Assembly (NCBI GenBank): GCA_002007465.1
Contig: LNAC01000736.1
Span: 2,346-66,345 of the forward strand
Direction: 5' to 3'
Source: Ailurus styani
Lineage: Eukaryota > Chordata > Mammalia > Carnivora > Ailuridae
Length of the DNA: 64,000 bases
The position numbers and the translations under genes are program-made. Below are positions 23,151 to 34,205 of this stretch, piece after piece (position 1 is the first letter of the stretch; every line of letters begins with the position of its first letter). Below the pieces are notes generated by a model. That model did not search any database, was not told the origin of the DNA, and saw nothing but the letters and a program-made list of their open reading frames with translations.

Positions 23151-23304
23151 ACAATGTGGTTGTACCATTTGAACTTTTTATGTGGGAAATATTCAGAAGG
23201 TAAGATAAACATTAAACAATATGTTCACTTGAAACATATTTTCCTGTTTTTATGAGCCTGTTAAATTCTGGCCATGGACTAAGTCTGAATAATAATAAAA
23301 AACA

Positions 23305-23520
23305 TAGAAGTCAATATTTATTTTCTCTTACTATCTGCCAGTTACTGCAATGATCATCACGAATATATTATTTGATTTAGTTCTCACAACAATACCACGG
23401 GACAGAAACATTTATTATCTCCATTTTCAGATAAGGAAACTGAGGCTTTGATCAAATAATTTTACTAAGATCCCAGTTAACAAAATGAGTGCATAACACC
23501 ATGTTGCAAAATCCAGTTCT
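23305..23520 (-). mobile_element. MIR SINE remnant
   Basis: Reversed MIR with the clear core ctcacaacaataccacgg, then attatctccattttcagataaggaaactgaggc. Confidence 0.85.
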
Positions 23521-23867
23521 CTTTTCTCTTATCAAAGCAATTAGATAATTAATGCACTAATGTACTAATCTTTGGGCATGTGAGTAGAATAAGAAAAATG
23601 AATCAAGTATACTCTTTTGAGGGAGCAGTTTGTAAATTTAAATTTTAAAAGTATCATCTGAATATCATAAACTGATTCTTCTTCATTCCTTGGTTCATGT
23701 TTTGTTCTAAGTCTACAGTCAAATTGTTCAAGGGCAGAGTCTTTCTTTACCTTACGTGCAATCTACAAGTATCCTCTGTCTATTTTCTTTTCTAACGATA
23801 AAAGATATGAGAGTTCACTAAATCCATGGATATTTGACTCAGTTTCAATCTTGATCTTGAATATGGC

Positions 23868-24470
23868 AAAGAGACTCCCAGTGATCCTCATATTCTGGTA
23901 TTCACACCCTTGTGTAACTCGTCCTCTTGAGTGTGAACAGTACCTATGATTTGTTCCTGAGCAAAAGAATATGGCTGAAGAGATGGGATGTCATTCCCAT
24001 GATTAGGTTATGTTATATGGCAACAGTCATGGGAGTTCTGACATGTGTAAGATTGTCTTTCAGGCAGATGTTCTAGAAGGAGTCCCTTTCACTAGACTTG
24101 AAGAAGCATGCTTTCATGAGGTAAATGCCCATGTTGACAAAGCCCATGTGTCAAGGAACCATGAATGGCCTCTAGGAGCTAAAGGTGGCCTCCAGCAAGA
24201 AACCATATCCTCAGACCTATATCTCAAGAAAATGAATTCTGCCAACAATTTGAGGAGCTTGGGAACAGATCTTTCTCCATTGAGTCTCCGGAGAGACTCA
24301 CTCAACCCTGCCAACCCCTGGATTGAGGCCTGGGAGATTCTGAAGTGGAGAACTCAGCAGGGTTCTGCCAGACTGCAGACTGACTGATAGAAACAGGGAG
24401 ATAACACACATATGCATTTTTAAACTGTTAAATGTGTAAATTTGTTAAGTAGTGACAGAGAACTACTACA
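23868..24470 (+). mobile_element. LTR-like ancient repeat (ERVL/MaLR-type, uncertain)
   Basis: It opens with 'gatcctcatattctggtattcacacccttgtgtaa' and ends 'aatttgttaagtagtgacagagaactac', as in old non-coding LTR-type repeats. The 125-codon plus-strand frame (24010-24387) inside it has no recognisable domain and is most simply a chance frame. Confidence 0.5.
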
Positions 24471-24698
24471 AATGAAGACCAGAGCATACACCTAAGTTAA
24501 AGTAGTCTGAAACTTCAACATAAACTTATGTTAATAATACTGTTCATGAGTTGTCCATGCCCCTAGGTAAGGCTAACCCCTCTACTTGTCCACTACTCCC
24601 AGTCCCTTCTGTCCTACTCGAGGACATTACTTTAATAACTCTCCCCTCTCCTGCATTATCGATTTGACTTTCTCTGTTGGAGCACTGTCATCTGCTAC

Positions 24699-25130
24699 TG
24701 TGATAGGATGATAAGGACTCCCAAAGGTATGTTCATGTCCTAACCCCTGGAAGCTGTGGGTGTCAACTTACTTGGGAAAAGGGTCTTTATAGATGTGATT
24801 AAGTTAAGAATTTTGAGATGGGGAGATTAGCCTGAATTATCTGGATTGGCCATAAGTGCAATCACATGTATCCTTATATAAGAGAAGCACCAGGGATTTG
24901 AGTTACACAGAAGAGGAAGAGGTGGTATGACCATGGAGGGAGAGATTGGAGTGATGTGTGGCCATAAGACAGGAATGTGGAGGCCACCAGAAGCTGGAAA
25001 GGGTAAGGAAGGATTCCCCCTTGAGTCTCTGGAGGAAGCATGGTCCTGCCAATAACTTGATTTAGGACATTTGGAGCTCTGGAACTGTGAGGGAATAAAC
25101 TTCTGTTTTAAGCCAGTTTGTGGTGTAAAA
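24699..25130 (+). mobile_element. MLT1-type (MaLR) solo LTR
   Basis: Ordered MLT1 blocks are present: tgataaggactcccaaagg, gttcatgtcctaacccctgg, aaagggtctttatagatgtgattaagtt, ggccaccagaagctgg, gggaataaacttctgttttaagcc and tttgtggtg. It is closer to the family pattern than the copy at 16.96 kb. No internal region is attached. Confidence 0.85.
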
Positions 25131-26460
25131 AAAAAGAAAGAGACACTTTTAACTCTACTTTCCCTTCAGCTACTGCCCTTCTCTGTATAGCAAAATTCGT
25201 CAGCATGGTTGTCAACACCTCCAGGCTCCAGTCTATCTTCTCTCCATCTCTCGTGGGTCTACTGCAATCAGGATTTTGCCTCTCATGCTGCTGACATTGC
25301 TCTCAATATTGCTGGTGACTTCTACATCGCTAAAGGCAATTGTCAACCATCCTGGCCTCTCATTTACAGTGGATACTGTAGATTATGCTCTTTTCCTCAC
25401 AAACGTTCTTCATTTGGTGCCCAGGACATGGCACGGGGCTGGTTTTCCTGTGCTGGTTCCAATTTCTCTTCTTAAGGAGGGAGAGGTCAAGGGCGTTTCT
25501 CTCTTCTCACTTACTCCCTCCTTGTTTCCAATGACAACCAAACAGGTATCTCTAGCCCAGGTCTTTCCCTTCTTTCCAGACTTGCATATTCAACTGCTTA
25601 TCCAACCTTTCTACTTGGCTGGCTCCTTGGCATCTCAAGCATCTATCACCCCAGGGTTGCCTCTTGATTAACTCTGTTACAGAGCTTGCAGTGTCTCCTG
25701 TCAAAATCTCTGGGGCCCACTTTGCCTTTTCCCCCTCACATTTCACATCCAATCAAACTGCGTGTCCTGTAAGTTCTCCCCTCCAAATACACTCAGAATC
25801 CAGTAATTTCTCACTGCTTCATGGATGGCATCTAGGGCTATGGCACCTTCACTTCACTTTTCACCTAGATCACTGCAGTAACTTCCTCACTGATCTCCCT
25901 GCTGCTACACTGGCCTCTGTCACACTCTTCGCAACTTACAGCCAGAGAAGTGCTGCTGTACCCTAAGTGAGGCCCTAACATGCCTCTGCTCAGAGTACTC
26001 CAGTGGCTTCCCACAGCCCTGTAGTATTCCACGCACAGGTCATCTGTCTGACTTCACCTCCTGATGCTCAGCCCCATCCCTCTCCATGCCTCCCTGCCAT
26101 CAGTTCCTCACAGCCGTGCGTGCCTGCCCCTCCCTCACTCATTTTTCCTTCCTTCTGGAAGCTTCTTCCCCTAATAGCATCATGGCTTGCTACTCATTCC
26201 TTCAGGTCACATTTCCAATGAGGCTGTTACTGACCATTCTGTATAAAATGCTAACTATCCATGCCCAACTATCTGACACTTTAAAGGCACTTTCTTTGCT
26301 TTATTTTTCTCCTTGGCACTTATCACTCTCTGATATGCTTCTGTTTTACTTATTTATTGTCTAGCATCCCACTAGAATGTAAACTCCCTGGAGGTAGGAA
26401 ATTGGGTTTCACTAGTGCAATGTGTGGAACATAATAACACTCATCAAATAAATAAATAAT
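25131..26460 (+). mobile_element. LINE-2 (L2) 3' portion
   Basis: The right part (about 25830-26460) is clear L2 3' sequence: cctcactgatctccctgct, actccagtggcttcccac, ctttatttttctccttggcacttatcac, tttacttatttattgtctagcatcccactagaatgtaaactcc, and an end in aaataaataaa. The left part (25131-25830) has consistent C/T-rich composition and is probably L2 coding debris, with less certainty. L2 encodes an endonuclease/RT protein. Overlapping frames here (25209-26364) are remnants or chance, with no intact domain. Confidence 0.75.
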
Positions 26461-27717
26461 GAGTATGTGAACATGACACATGGAATATTATAAATAGCAT
26501 GAAATATTGCAAACTGACAAAATACATTCACTGTAAATGGATAAGAATAGCCATTACAAAGGCCACTGGGACTAAAGTATAATCATCATGTAAGCAACAT
26601 AATGATTACAAATAAGATTAATTGGGCTTATACCTACATTAAGACCTTTTGCCTCTCATGTGATGTAAAGCTTTCATGGTTATTATTTCATGTGTCTTCT
26701 GAATGTCTCTGGGAGGTGGGCCAGGAGCTTTATTTTTATTTCCTTTATATAATTGTTGGAGCCCCTTAAAATTCCTTTTGAATCATTCAGATCATGGCTT
26801 TGATTTTTCCCTTTGTTTTTGTAGTGGAGACAAGGCCAGTTGGTTCTTAGTACATTGACAAATATTCTCATCAGGGACCAAGATGATGTATATAACCTCC
26901 TGAGCACACACTTTGATTCCTGCGTCAGTGGTCAAGGATGGTTTTCCCCTGCTGGGGGGGTGAAGGGCGGGAGGGGGTTTCCATAACATAGCACTACATC
27001 TGCCAAAACCAGGCTACTCCTCTCCACTGGGTAGAATGTTAGTGGAAGCCTCTTTCTGGATAGAAACTAGTTTCAGTATCAGTTGAACAAAGGTCAAAGT
27101 CAGAGTACTCTCAGTGGCATCTGAGGGTATTGCGAGAGAGGTACAGTATTTCCTGATTCTAAAGAATATAGAAGGATGAGAGAAGAAAACTAAAACAAAG
27201 GCGTGCATGATGTGGTTCTAGGACATTTACATCTAATCATTTGATGTCAACTATGTTTTATCAGAAGACAACATATTTTCCCAGTCTGGTGCACATTTTC
27301 TTTTGTATTTTTTGGTTTCAGGGACTAATGGGTTCATACCATTTACTGGGTGCAAAAGAATGGGAACTGGACAGTCTACTTAGATTGTGACACATTTACT
27401 CATGTTTTGAGGGTTTATAAGTAACTCTTTATTTTCCAATGCACCTTTGATTATTATATAGCTATATAGAATAGATATACCTCAGTTGGGTGGAAATGAT
27501 TTAATGTCCTGGGACATTATGATATGTTACAATGAAGACAGGTTAGTAAGACATGGATTTTAATCTCCTTAAAGGCAAGAAAGGTATTCTGTGCATGTCT
27601 GTATCCCCCAATGAGCAGAAAACAAATGCTCCATGTATAATTTTCTGTGGAGTCTGACTGTGTTGTGCCCCCTGTTAAGGAGAGCAGTGACAGTGAGGAT
27701 GAGGACTTGGAGGAAGG
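26461..27717. other. unassigned non-coding sequence with a G-rich tract
   Basis: No gene or named repeat. It contains the quadruplex-capable G tract at 26954-26977. Confidence 0.45.
26954..26977 (+). other. G-quadruplex-forming motif (predicted)
   Basis: Four G runs of lengths 7, 3, 3 and 5 are separated by loops of 4, 1 and 1 bases (TGAA, C, A). This satisfies the G3+N1-7 rule on the plus strand. Confidence 0.6.
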
Positions 27718-27726
27718 AAGAGTGTG

Positions 27727-27921
27727 ATTGGGAGATCTGGGTGCCTCAGTTCGTTAAGCATCTGTCTTCAGCTCAGGTCATGATCCCAGGGTGCTGGGAT
27801 TAAGTCCCATATCAGGTTCCTTGCTCAGCAGGAAGCCTGTTTCTTCTTCTGCCTGATGCTCCCCCTCCTTGTGCACTCTTTCTTTCTCTCTGACAAATAA
27901 ATAAATAAAATCTTAAAAAAA
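27727..27921 (+). mobile_element. CAN-SINE, older caniform type
   Basis: Degraded head (gatctgggtgcctcagttcgttaagcatctg), 'gatgctccccctccttgtg' body and aaataaataaataaaatctt tail. The target-site duplication AAGAGTGTG is at 27718-27726 and 27922-27930. Confidence 0.93.
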
Positions 27922-27930
27922 AAGAGTGTG

Positions 27931-28524
27931 GAGCAAACAAACTTGAGAAGAGATACATAAGTCCAGACCCATCAGTTGGCCTGCCTTCTAAGGAAACCAA
28001 CAAGCACCGGGAAGATTCAACCTGATGAAATTTCATCACCACTTATGAGTGAAGAAGGTACCAGTTCCTGAGAAACTGAGTGGCACTATCCTGGTCCTAT
28101 TATGTCCTTGTTGGCCAAGACAGCAGAGGAAATCAGAAGCTCCAGTCAGTTTCCTTTGTTACTGGGGGATATTTTTGGCATTGCAGGGGACCGCTGGCCT
28201 CACTGAGCTCCACGATAAGCTTTATTCCTGGAATTGTGACTTTGTATGTTCAAGGTCACCAAAGGCATCTCTTCTCTCCATCAGGTAGGAGTGGTTTATA
28301 GCCCTGGTCAGAGAGGCCTGAAGTGTGATATAATGGTTGTACTTGAAGCTTCGTCTGTGGAAAAGTAGGTTGAGAGGAAAGAAAACATACAGAATGGGAC
28401 CGACAAATGCAGAGATGTAAGCGAGTGCTAATGAGTGTGTGTGTGCATGTGTGTGTGTGTTTGACTGAGAGAGTCAGACAGGCAGAGATGAAAACAGAGA
28501 CATGCAGTGCTTAAGATTTGTTGG
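27931..28524. other. unassigned non-coding sequence
   Basis: No gene or repeat family recognised except a short (GT)n at about 28434-28463. Two overlapping frames near 28049-28301 show no domain. Confidence 0.45.
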
Positions 28525-28737
28525 TTTTTTTTTTCTTAAAAGATTTTAGTTATTTATTTAACAGAGACAGAAAGAGTGAGAATGAGAGAGAGCACAAGCA
28601 GGGGGAGCAGCAGAGGGAGAGGGAGAAGCAGGCTTTCCACTGAGCAGGGATCCCCATGCAGGACTCCATCCCAGGATCCTGGGATCATGGCCTGAGCCAA
28701 AGGCAGACGCTTAACCAACTGAGCCACCCAGGCACCC
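28525..28737 (-). mobile_element. CAN-SINE, older caniform type
   Basis: Minus-strand copy: T-rich tail, ttatttaacagagacagaaag, agcacaagcagggggagcagcag body, head reversed as ttaaccaactgagccacccaggcac. I could not find a convincing target-site duplication. The right side abuts the TA-rich tract. Confidence 0.92.
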
Positions 28738-28740
28738 TAA

Positions 28741-28822
28741 TATAACATATATATACATATATATATATATACACATATGTATATATATATATATATACAC
28801 ATATATATGTGTATATATATTT
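28741..28822. repeat. (TA)n / TACATATATA tract
   Basis: Alternating purine-pyrimidine repeat with several self-complementary blocks (acatatgt, acatatatatgt). It abuts the SINE head rather than its tail. Confidence 0.9.
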
Positions 28823-29300
28823 TTTTCCCCTAAACTCAAGTAGTTTTGGATTCCTGCAAGTCAGTAATACTGAGATGAGAAGTGGGACTCAGAAGTGAAA
28901 CCACTGCCAGAGCTCTCAGGCTGCCACAACACACCAACCTGAGACACTCAATTCCTAAGAGCCAAATCAACCAGCAGCTCCACTGTATGCTTTTTAGGAG
29001 CAAAGATGGAGAAATGGTGATGTCAGCTACTAGACTCACTGATCACCGCCATTATCCGCTATTTTCTTTTCCCCTTCACATTTTCATTCTCTCTGAACAC
29101 TCAGCAGGAAAAAGCAGGCAACTGACTATTTTTGTGCAAAAAGCTAAACAATGGGTCATCTGGTCACCCCTCACATGCACCCCGGTTTTCCACTCAGCAT
29201 GGTACTTATCACCAGGGGACGCATTACAAATAAGCTCTTTGGAGTTTTCCATTTTATGAATAACTACTTAGAGAGTTTATGCTATCACCAAGCATTTTTG
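28823..29300. other. unassigned non-coding sequence
   Basis: The 125-codon plus-strand frame (28882-29259) has no recognisable domain. I do not call it a gene. Confidence 0.45.
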
Positions 29301-29304
29301 GCAA

Positions 29305-29475
29305 CCCTGGAGATGTGTTTTATTATTCCTCCATGAGGAGACTGAAACTAGAGGAGGTGGGCTATCTTGTCCAAAGCTCCACACTTGGTAACTGGAAGAG
29401 CTGGACTGTGACCCAGACAGTCTGGCTCCAGACGCCATGCGCTCAGCCACCACGTTCAAGTGCCTCTCTGTCTTA
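29305..29475 (-). mobile_element. MIR SINE remnant
   Basis: Reversed MIR with gaggagactgaaactagagg, acttggtaactggaagagctggactgtgacccagacagtctggctcc and a 'caccacgttc' end. Confidence 0.8.
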
Positions 29476-29549
29476 GTAGTTTTTAAAACATTAGAAACAT
29501 AATTTTTGAAAGTAAAACAACATTGGAATGTGTAAAGAACATGCCAATA

Positions 29550-30085
29550 TTATTCTCCAACTGTTTTAAATTAACATATGACAATAGGTTGGTCTCTCTC
29601 TTTCCACACCATCTTTTACTCCCTTTTTTTGCCACATGTACAAATGTATGGATTTTGTTTCTGTCTTTGATTATACAGAATGGGATGACAGGATACACAT
29701 TATATCACCACTTATTTTTTCAATCAGCAGGATGTCATGGACATGGCCTCAGGTCAATAGTCATGGATTTAACTAATTCTTTTCCAAAGCTGAGTGACAT
29801 TTCTTACAGAAAGAGATGTGCCATAAAATATTCAATCAATCTCCTAGTAGTAGAGATTGAGGCTGTGTGCTGTTTCTTTTTTGGTTGTTTTTTTGTTTTG
29901 TTTTGTTTTTGCTGTTTTCCAACCACTAGAAACATTACTGAAAAAAATTCTTTGTATACATGTCATAAGTACTGGAATATTTGTTTCTATATGATAGTCC
30001 ACATGTTGAAATTATTAGGTCAAATGGTATGCAATTATTATGGTAAAATTTTAATAGATATTGACAAATGTAAGTAATTCAGTAT
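29550..30085 (-). mobile_element. ancient L1 fragment
   Basis: Minus-strand degraded L1 3'/ORF2-end text: tattcaatcaatctcctagtagtagagattgaggctgtgtgctg, aaattattaggtcaaatggtatgcaattatt, aatttt aatagatattgacaaa. The 184-codon plus-strand frame (29523-30077) overlying it is antisense to the element and meaningless. Confidence 0.6.
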
Positions 30086-31160
30086 CTATAATGTATAAAA
30101 ATGTCTCTTTATCTCCATTTTCAAGGCAACCAATTTATTCTTTCCATAAACAAATTGCTCTTGCTGGAATATTTCAATTATAGAGGATTCCATGTCTTTA
30201 GATTCTCAAGTTAATGAAAAAAATCTTATTCCCTACATGGATTTAGTGATTGTTATCAATGGCATTTCCCAACCAAACTACTCCAACTAAACAATCTTAG
30301 TAAAATATGTGTCCATAACTTCCAGGCAAGCCCCTGCCCACCCTGCTTCAACAGGACTGGCCCCTCCTAAGATCCTCCATAGTGAAAATTCCAGAACTGC
30401 CCCTCTCACCCTGATTTCCTTGAAATTGTGAGTCTGTCTATTTTAGTCTTTACACAACACTTTTTTTTCTATTTCAGAAGGTAGCTGATAGAAGATTAAT
30501 TCTAGAATATTCTCCAATATTGGTCTTGAGGAAAAGGAGCAAGTAGATATGTTATAGTGGAAGTGTTTGGAGTATGAATTTTAATTAGGATAGACTAATT
30601 ACTATACAAACGACCTCCAACCTCAAGGACTTAACCAATAAATTTTGTTTCTTACTCATGTCATTATCCAGTGCCACTCAGTAGGCGATGAGGAAAGAGA
30701 GCTATGATGGGGTGTTGTGTACCATGTAGTCCACTCAGGATCCCATTCCTTTTTAACCCCCTTCTAGCTTTTCCCCATTTGCTCATTTAGCCAGTGGAGT
30801 GGAAAAAATAAGGATTGGGAGTAGGAAGATCATATGGGTTAGGATTGGAAGTGGGGCACATCACATCGCACTGGAGAAGAGCCCATGGTCCATGGCTCAC
30901 CTAAGTGCAATACCAGCCAGAAGTGTATTCCAGCTGAGTGCCCAGAAAAAAAGGGTACACCATGGCCTTGTACTTCATTTTCAACCATAATGAGAGTAAG
31001 AGTATTTGTGAGAAAAGAATGGAGGGTATGATAATCAGTAAAGAAACCCGGAATGGAATGCGAGTTACCAGTGACTGAAGACAACAGAGGAGATTGTTGC
31101 GTTGGCTGGCCAGGTGAATATGAAAGGGAAAGTGGGATGGGCAGCACTGGTGTTGGGTGA
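30086..31160. other. unassigned sequence, part old repeat
   Basis: 30585-31000 resembles a diverged interspersed repeat (gactaattactatacaaacgacctccaacctcaaggacttaacc ... gagtgcccagaaaaa), family not assigned. The rest is unrecognised. The 151-codon minus-strand frame (30839-31294) runs into a MIR and has no domain. Confidence 0.35.
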
Positions 31161-31265
31161 GAATCAAGATATAAGCTCTTCATCTTGACTCCACCATGGG
31201 TTCTCTGGGCAATTAGCTTCACTTCTCTGGGCCTCAATTTCTTCAATGGGATATAAACTTGGAGC
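31160..31265 (+). mobile_element. MIR SINE fragment
   Basis: MIR core on the plus strand: gggcaattagcttcacttctctgggcctcaatttcttc. Confidence 0.65.
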
Positions 31266-31524
31266 AGAAATAGATACATGCTAAGATGTCTCACTATTCT
31301 TAATGGATTGACTGCAAAAATACATCCTTGTTATCCATGTAGGTTGTGGTATTATGGCCTTTTTGAAGAAATTTAGATGCATATATTCCAAAGTTACAAA
31401 CAATGCTGAAGAGCCCAGTTTGCTACGTTTCCTTCTTGTCATTTGAAAATTTAAAATTCATTAGTTCAACATTTAAAATGACATTGCCTTTTCAATTTAG
31501 ATTGCCACTTTAATTTCTGATAAT

Positions 31525-31695
31525 AATGCCTATGCTTTACTGAGCACTAACGCTGAGCCACGTCTTTTAGTTAGTACATCTTTACAGTAACCACTGGAGG
31601 TAACAAGTGCCATTACCCCATCCTCAGGATGAGGGACTTGGGGAGGACAGGATTGGCCTGACTTAGTACACCACAGAGCTGGAGTTAGAAAATAC
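31525..31695 (-). mobile_element. MIR SINE remnant
   Basis: Reversed MIR: ctttactgagcactaacgctgagcc, tagtacatctttacagtaacc, cctcaggatgagggacttg, caccacagagctggagttag. Confidence 0.7.
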
Positions 31696-31716
31696 CATGT
31701 CTACGCAAGGAGAGTT

Positions 31717-31759
31717 ATTTTTTCTTTTTTAAGATTTTATTTATTTGAGAGAAAGAAAG

Positions 31760-31794
<35 letters not shown>

Positions 31795-31912
31795 AAGCAG
31801 GGGGAGGGTCAGAGGGAGAGGAGGAAGCATGTGGGCCTCGATCCCAGGACCCCGAGATCATAACCTGAGCTGAAGGCAGACACTTAACCAACTGAACCAC
31901 CCAGGCGCCCCT
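31717..31912 (-). mobile_element. CAN-SINE, older caniform type, with (GA)n expansion
   Basis: Minus-strand copy with an uninterrupted (GA)n run at about 31763-31788 in the CT-rich body. The head is reversed as ttaaccaactgaaccacccaggcgcc. Approximate target-site duplication: GCAAGGAGAGTT (31705-31716) against GCAAAGAGTT (31918-31927). Confidence 0.93.
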
Positions 31913-31927
31913 GACCTGCAAAGAGTT

Positions 31928-32388
31928 TTAACAGCTAACACAGAGTTATTCAAGGTTAAAACTGGCCTTTATATTTCTGAGTATTGTATCTTCTCATGTG
32001 CAAATTTATTGTTGTTTATATTTCTTGTTAATATTTTTTAAATCTATAAGTGTTGCTGTTCTTGAAGCTATTTTTTGTAGCTCTTTATCAAACTTCCTTA
32101 CTCTTATTCATGCAATATACTATTTCAATAAATTTCAGGCATGCAAGTAATAATCCTACTTAAGCATTACTCTAAACACAAATTTGGGAATTCTTTATAA
32201 AATCAGAACTGATTGTCTAAATGAAATTGGAAACGATTATCTTAAAACTGGCAGACAAAAATTCTTGAAACAGGAATGTGGATTCCATTGCTTTGCTTTT
32301 CCCAAAAAAGTCATTTTATTTTAGTTTTTTTCAGTGCTGATTTATTTAATCTAACATTTTCAGAGAAATAATAATCTTAAAGAAAATA
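31928..32388. other. unassigned AT-rich sequence
   Basis: Nothing recognised. Confidence 0.4.
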
Positions 32389-32397
32389 GAAGCTGTT

Positions 32398-32602
32398 TTT
32401 TTTTTTTAAAGATTTTATTTATTCATTTGACACAGAGAGAGAGATTACAAGTAGGCAGAGAGGCAGGCAGAGAGAGAGGAGAGAGGAGGAAGCAGGCTCC
32501 CTGCTGAGCAGAGAGCCCGACGCGGGCCTCGATCCCAGGACCCTGGGATCATGACCTGAGCCGAAGGCAGCGGCTTTAACCCACTGAGCCACCCAGGCGC
32601 CC
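32398..32602 (-). mobile_element. CAN-SINE, mustelid-type, young
   Basis: Minus-strand full-length copy that retains CpGs (cccgacgcgggcctcgatccc). The target-site duplication GAAGCTGTT is at 32389-32397 and 32603-32611. Confidence 0.96.
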
Positions 32603-32611
32603 GAAGCTGTT

Positions 32612-33985
32612 CTTTATATTTATGATTTTGGGGAGATATTCCCTATGTTCAGGAAAACTGAAAATGTAGTTGAATATTTTCAATAAGTATGAGGATGTTT
32701 GGTGCTTTTTTGAGGAGTCTGGTGGGTTTGCATGATCGACTAAATAGCTTTTATTTGCAAGCTTGGATAACAATATATTGGTATTTTGAATACTGTTGAA
32801 CAGTATATTAATTCTGTCTAAGGAAGACATTTGTTCATACTTTACCACATATAAGAGGTAAATTTATAGCTAATTTTCTGTGTAAAGAATTGTTCAGGCT
32901 TTTTGAAATATTGATGCCCAAAGATGTTCATTTTCCTCCCTGTAGAGATAACCAAGTAAATTACTCTATAAATATTGAATTACCCAATTCTTTATTACAC
33001 TTTTTTGTGAGTTTGCTTAAAATTGTAAATATCATCTATAGGAATGCATATAGTTCACCTGTTTATCACATGTGAAGCTCATTTTCTTAAACTTTCAGAA
33101 GTTGTAGATTTTATCAGGGTTCTGCTATAATATTTTCTATGGAAGTTTATAATCAGCAGTACCATAACATACATTATATATTTCTTGAAATTAGGGAGAA
33201 TAAGGAAAGTTTAAATTGGAATTGTCATTCCTTTAGTGGAAATACAATTTTCAAAGTCTAATTAGTATCATTAAAATGTGGGGCTCGGATAAGCAGTATA
33301 GCCATTGTCCATTGTCATTACCCAAATTTGTTTTCCAGGTCATACATTCCTTTGGTTCAGTCTCCTGCCTGCCTGAAAAGGGAGTCAGCCAAGGAACTGT
33401 TTGTACTATCTGTTTTCAATTATCGCAATCACACAAGCATAAAAAAATGAAGATAAGAAACATTTCAACTATAATAGTGTCTCAAAAATGAGCTACTGGA
33501 CTGTCATGTTCATTTGTTACCTGGCGTGAGATGTTCAAATTACTTTACTAATCTTTAAAATCAGTAAAGCTCACGTTGTTGAAGGAAAAAAAGAAAAAAG
33601 AAAGCAGTGTTACAGGTTTCATTTACCCGTTTGTTAAAAGCACTAATATCAGCAACTTGTAACAGTTGGGAAAGAGATGATTAAAATTATGGGGGTCTTG
33701 GGGGAAACAAAACAGGTTCACAGGTGAAATCACAGATTAATGGATCTCACCCCTCCCCCATTGGTGAGATGCCTCCTTCTCAAACCTTAAGTCATCACTT
33801 TGCTGCTCGCAGGGGTCAGCTTGGCTTCAAGCTGTGGTCTGATGGGTATTTGTAAAAACAGATTTAAAAAACATCAGTAAAGCTCTGGGTCTAGTACAAG
33901 GCACTATAAAACCTGCTACCACATAGAAGAAATCTGAAGGGCTTATAAGGATAGCAAACATGTCTTCTTCCAAATTATTTGGGAG
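32612..33985. other. unassigned non-coding sequence
   Basis: No gene or recognised repeat. Confidence 0.45.
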
Positions 33986-33989
33986 GTCT

Positions 33990-34203
33990 ACATTCTTTTT
34001 TTTTTTTAATTTTATTTTTATTCTTTGCCCAAGGGGTACAGGTCTGCGAATCATCAGGCTTACATCTTTCACAGCACTCACCAAAGCACAAACCCTCCCC
34101 AATGTCCATAACCCATCTACCCTATCCCTACCTCCCACCCCCCAGTAACCCTCAGTTTGTTTTGTGAGATCAGGAGTCTCTTATGGTTTGTGTCCTTCAT
34201 TCT
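33990..34203 (-). mobile_element. 5'-truncated L1 3' UTR, young caniform type
   Basis: Minus strand: T-rich tail, then ctttgcccaaggggtacaggtctg, ttcacagcactcaccaaagcacaaaccctccccaatgtccataaccc, ccccccagtaaccctcagtttgttttg. It closely matches the 3' UTR of the youngest L1 at 48.50-48.68 kb. CATTCTTT at both edges (about 33990-33997 and 34198-34205) may be the target-site duplication. Confidence 0.9.
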
Positions 34204-34205
34204 TT

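Noticed and set aside
24010..24387. 125-codon frame considered as an exon
   Set aside because: It lies wholly inside an LTR-like repeat, and its proline/serine text follows the LTR, not a protein family.
25209..26364. Several overlapping plus-strand frames considered as a gene
   Set aside because: The 3' half is clear L2 sequence. Frames shift repeatedly and no intact RT motif is visible.
29523..30077. 184-codon plus-strand frame
   Set aside because: It overlies a degraded minus-strand L1 and reads it antisense, with a TTTTG-rich run giving a Phe/Cys-rich stretch.
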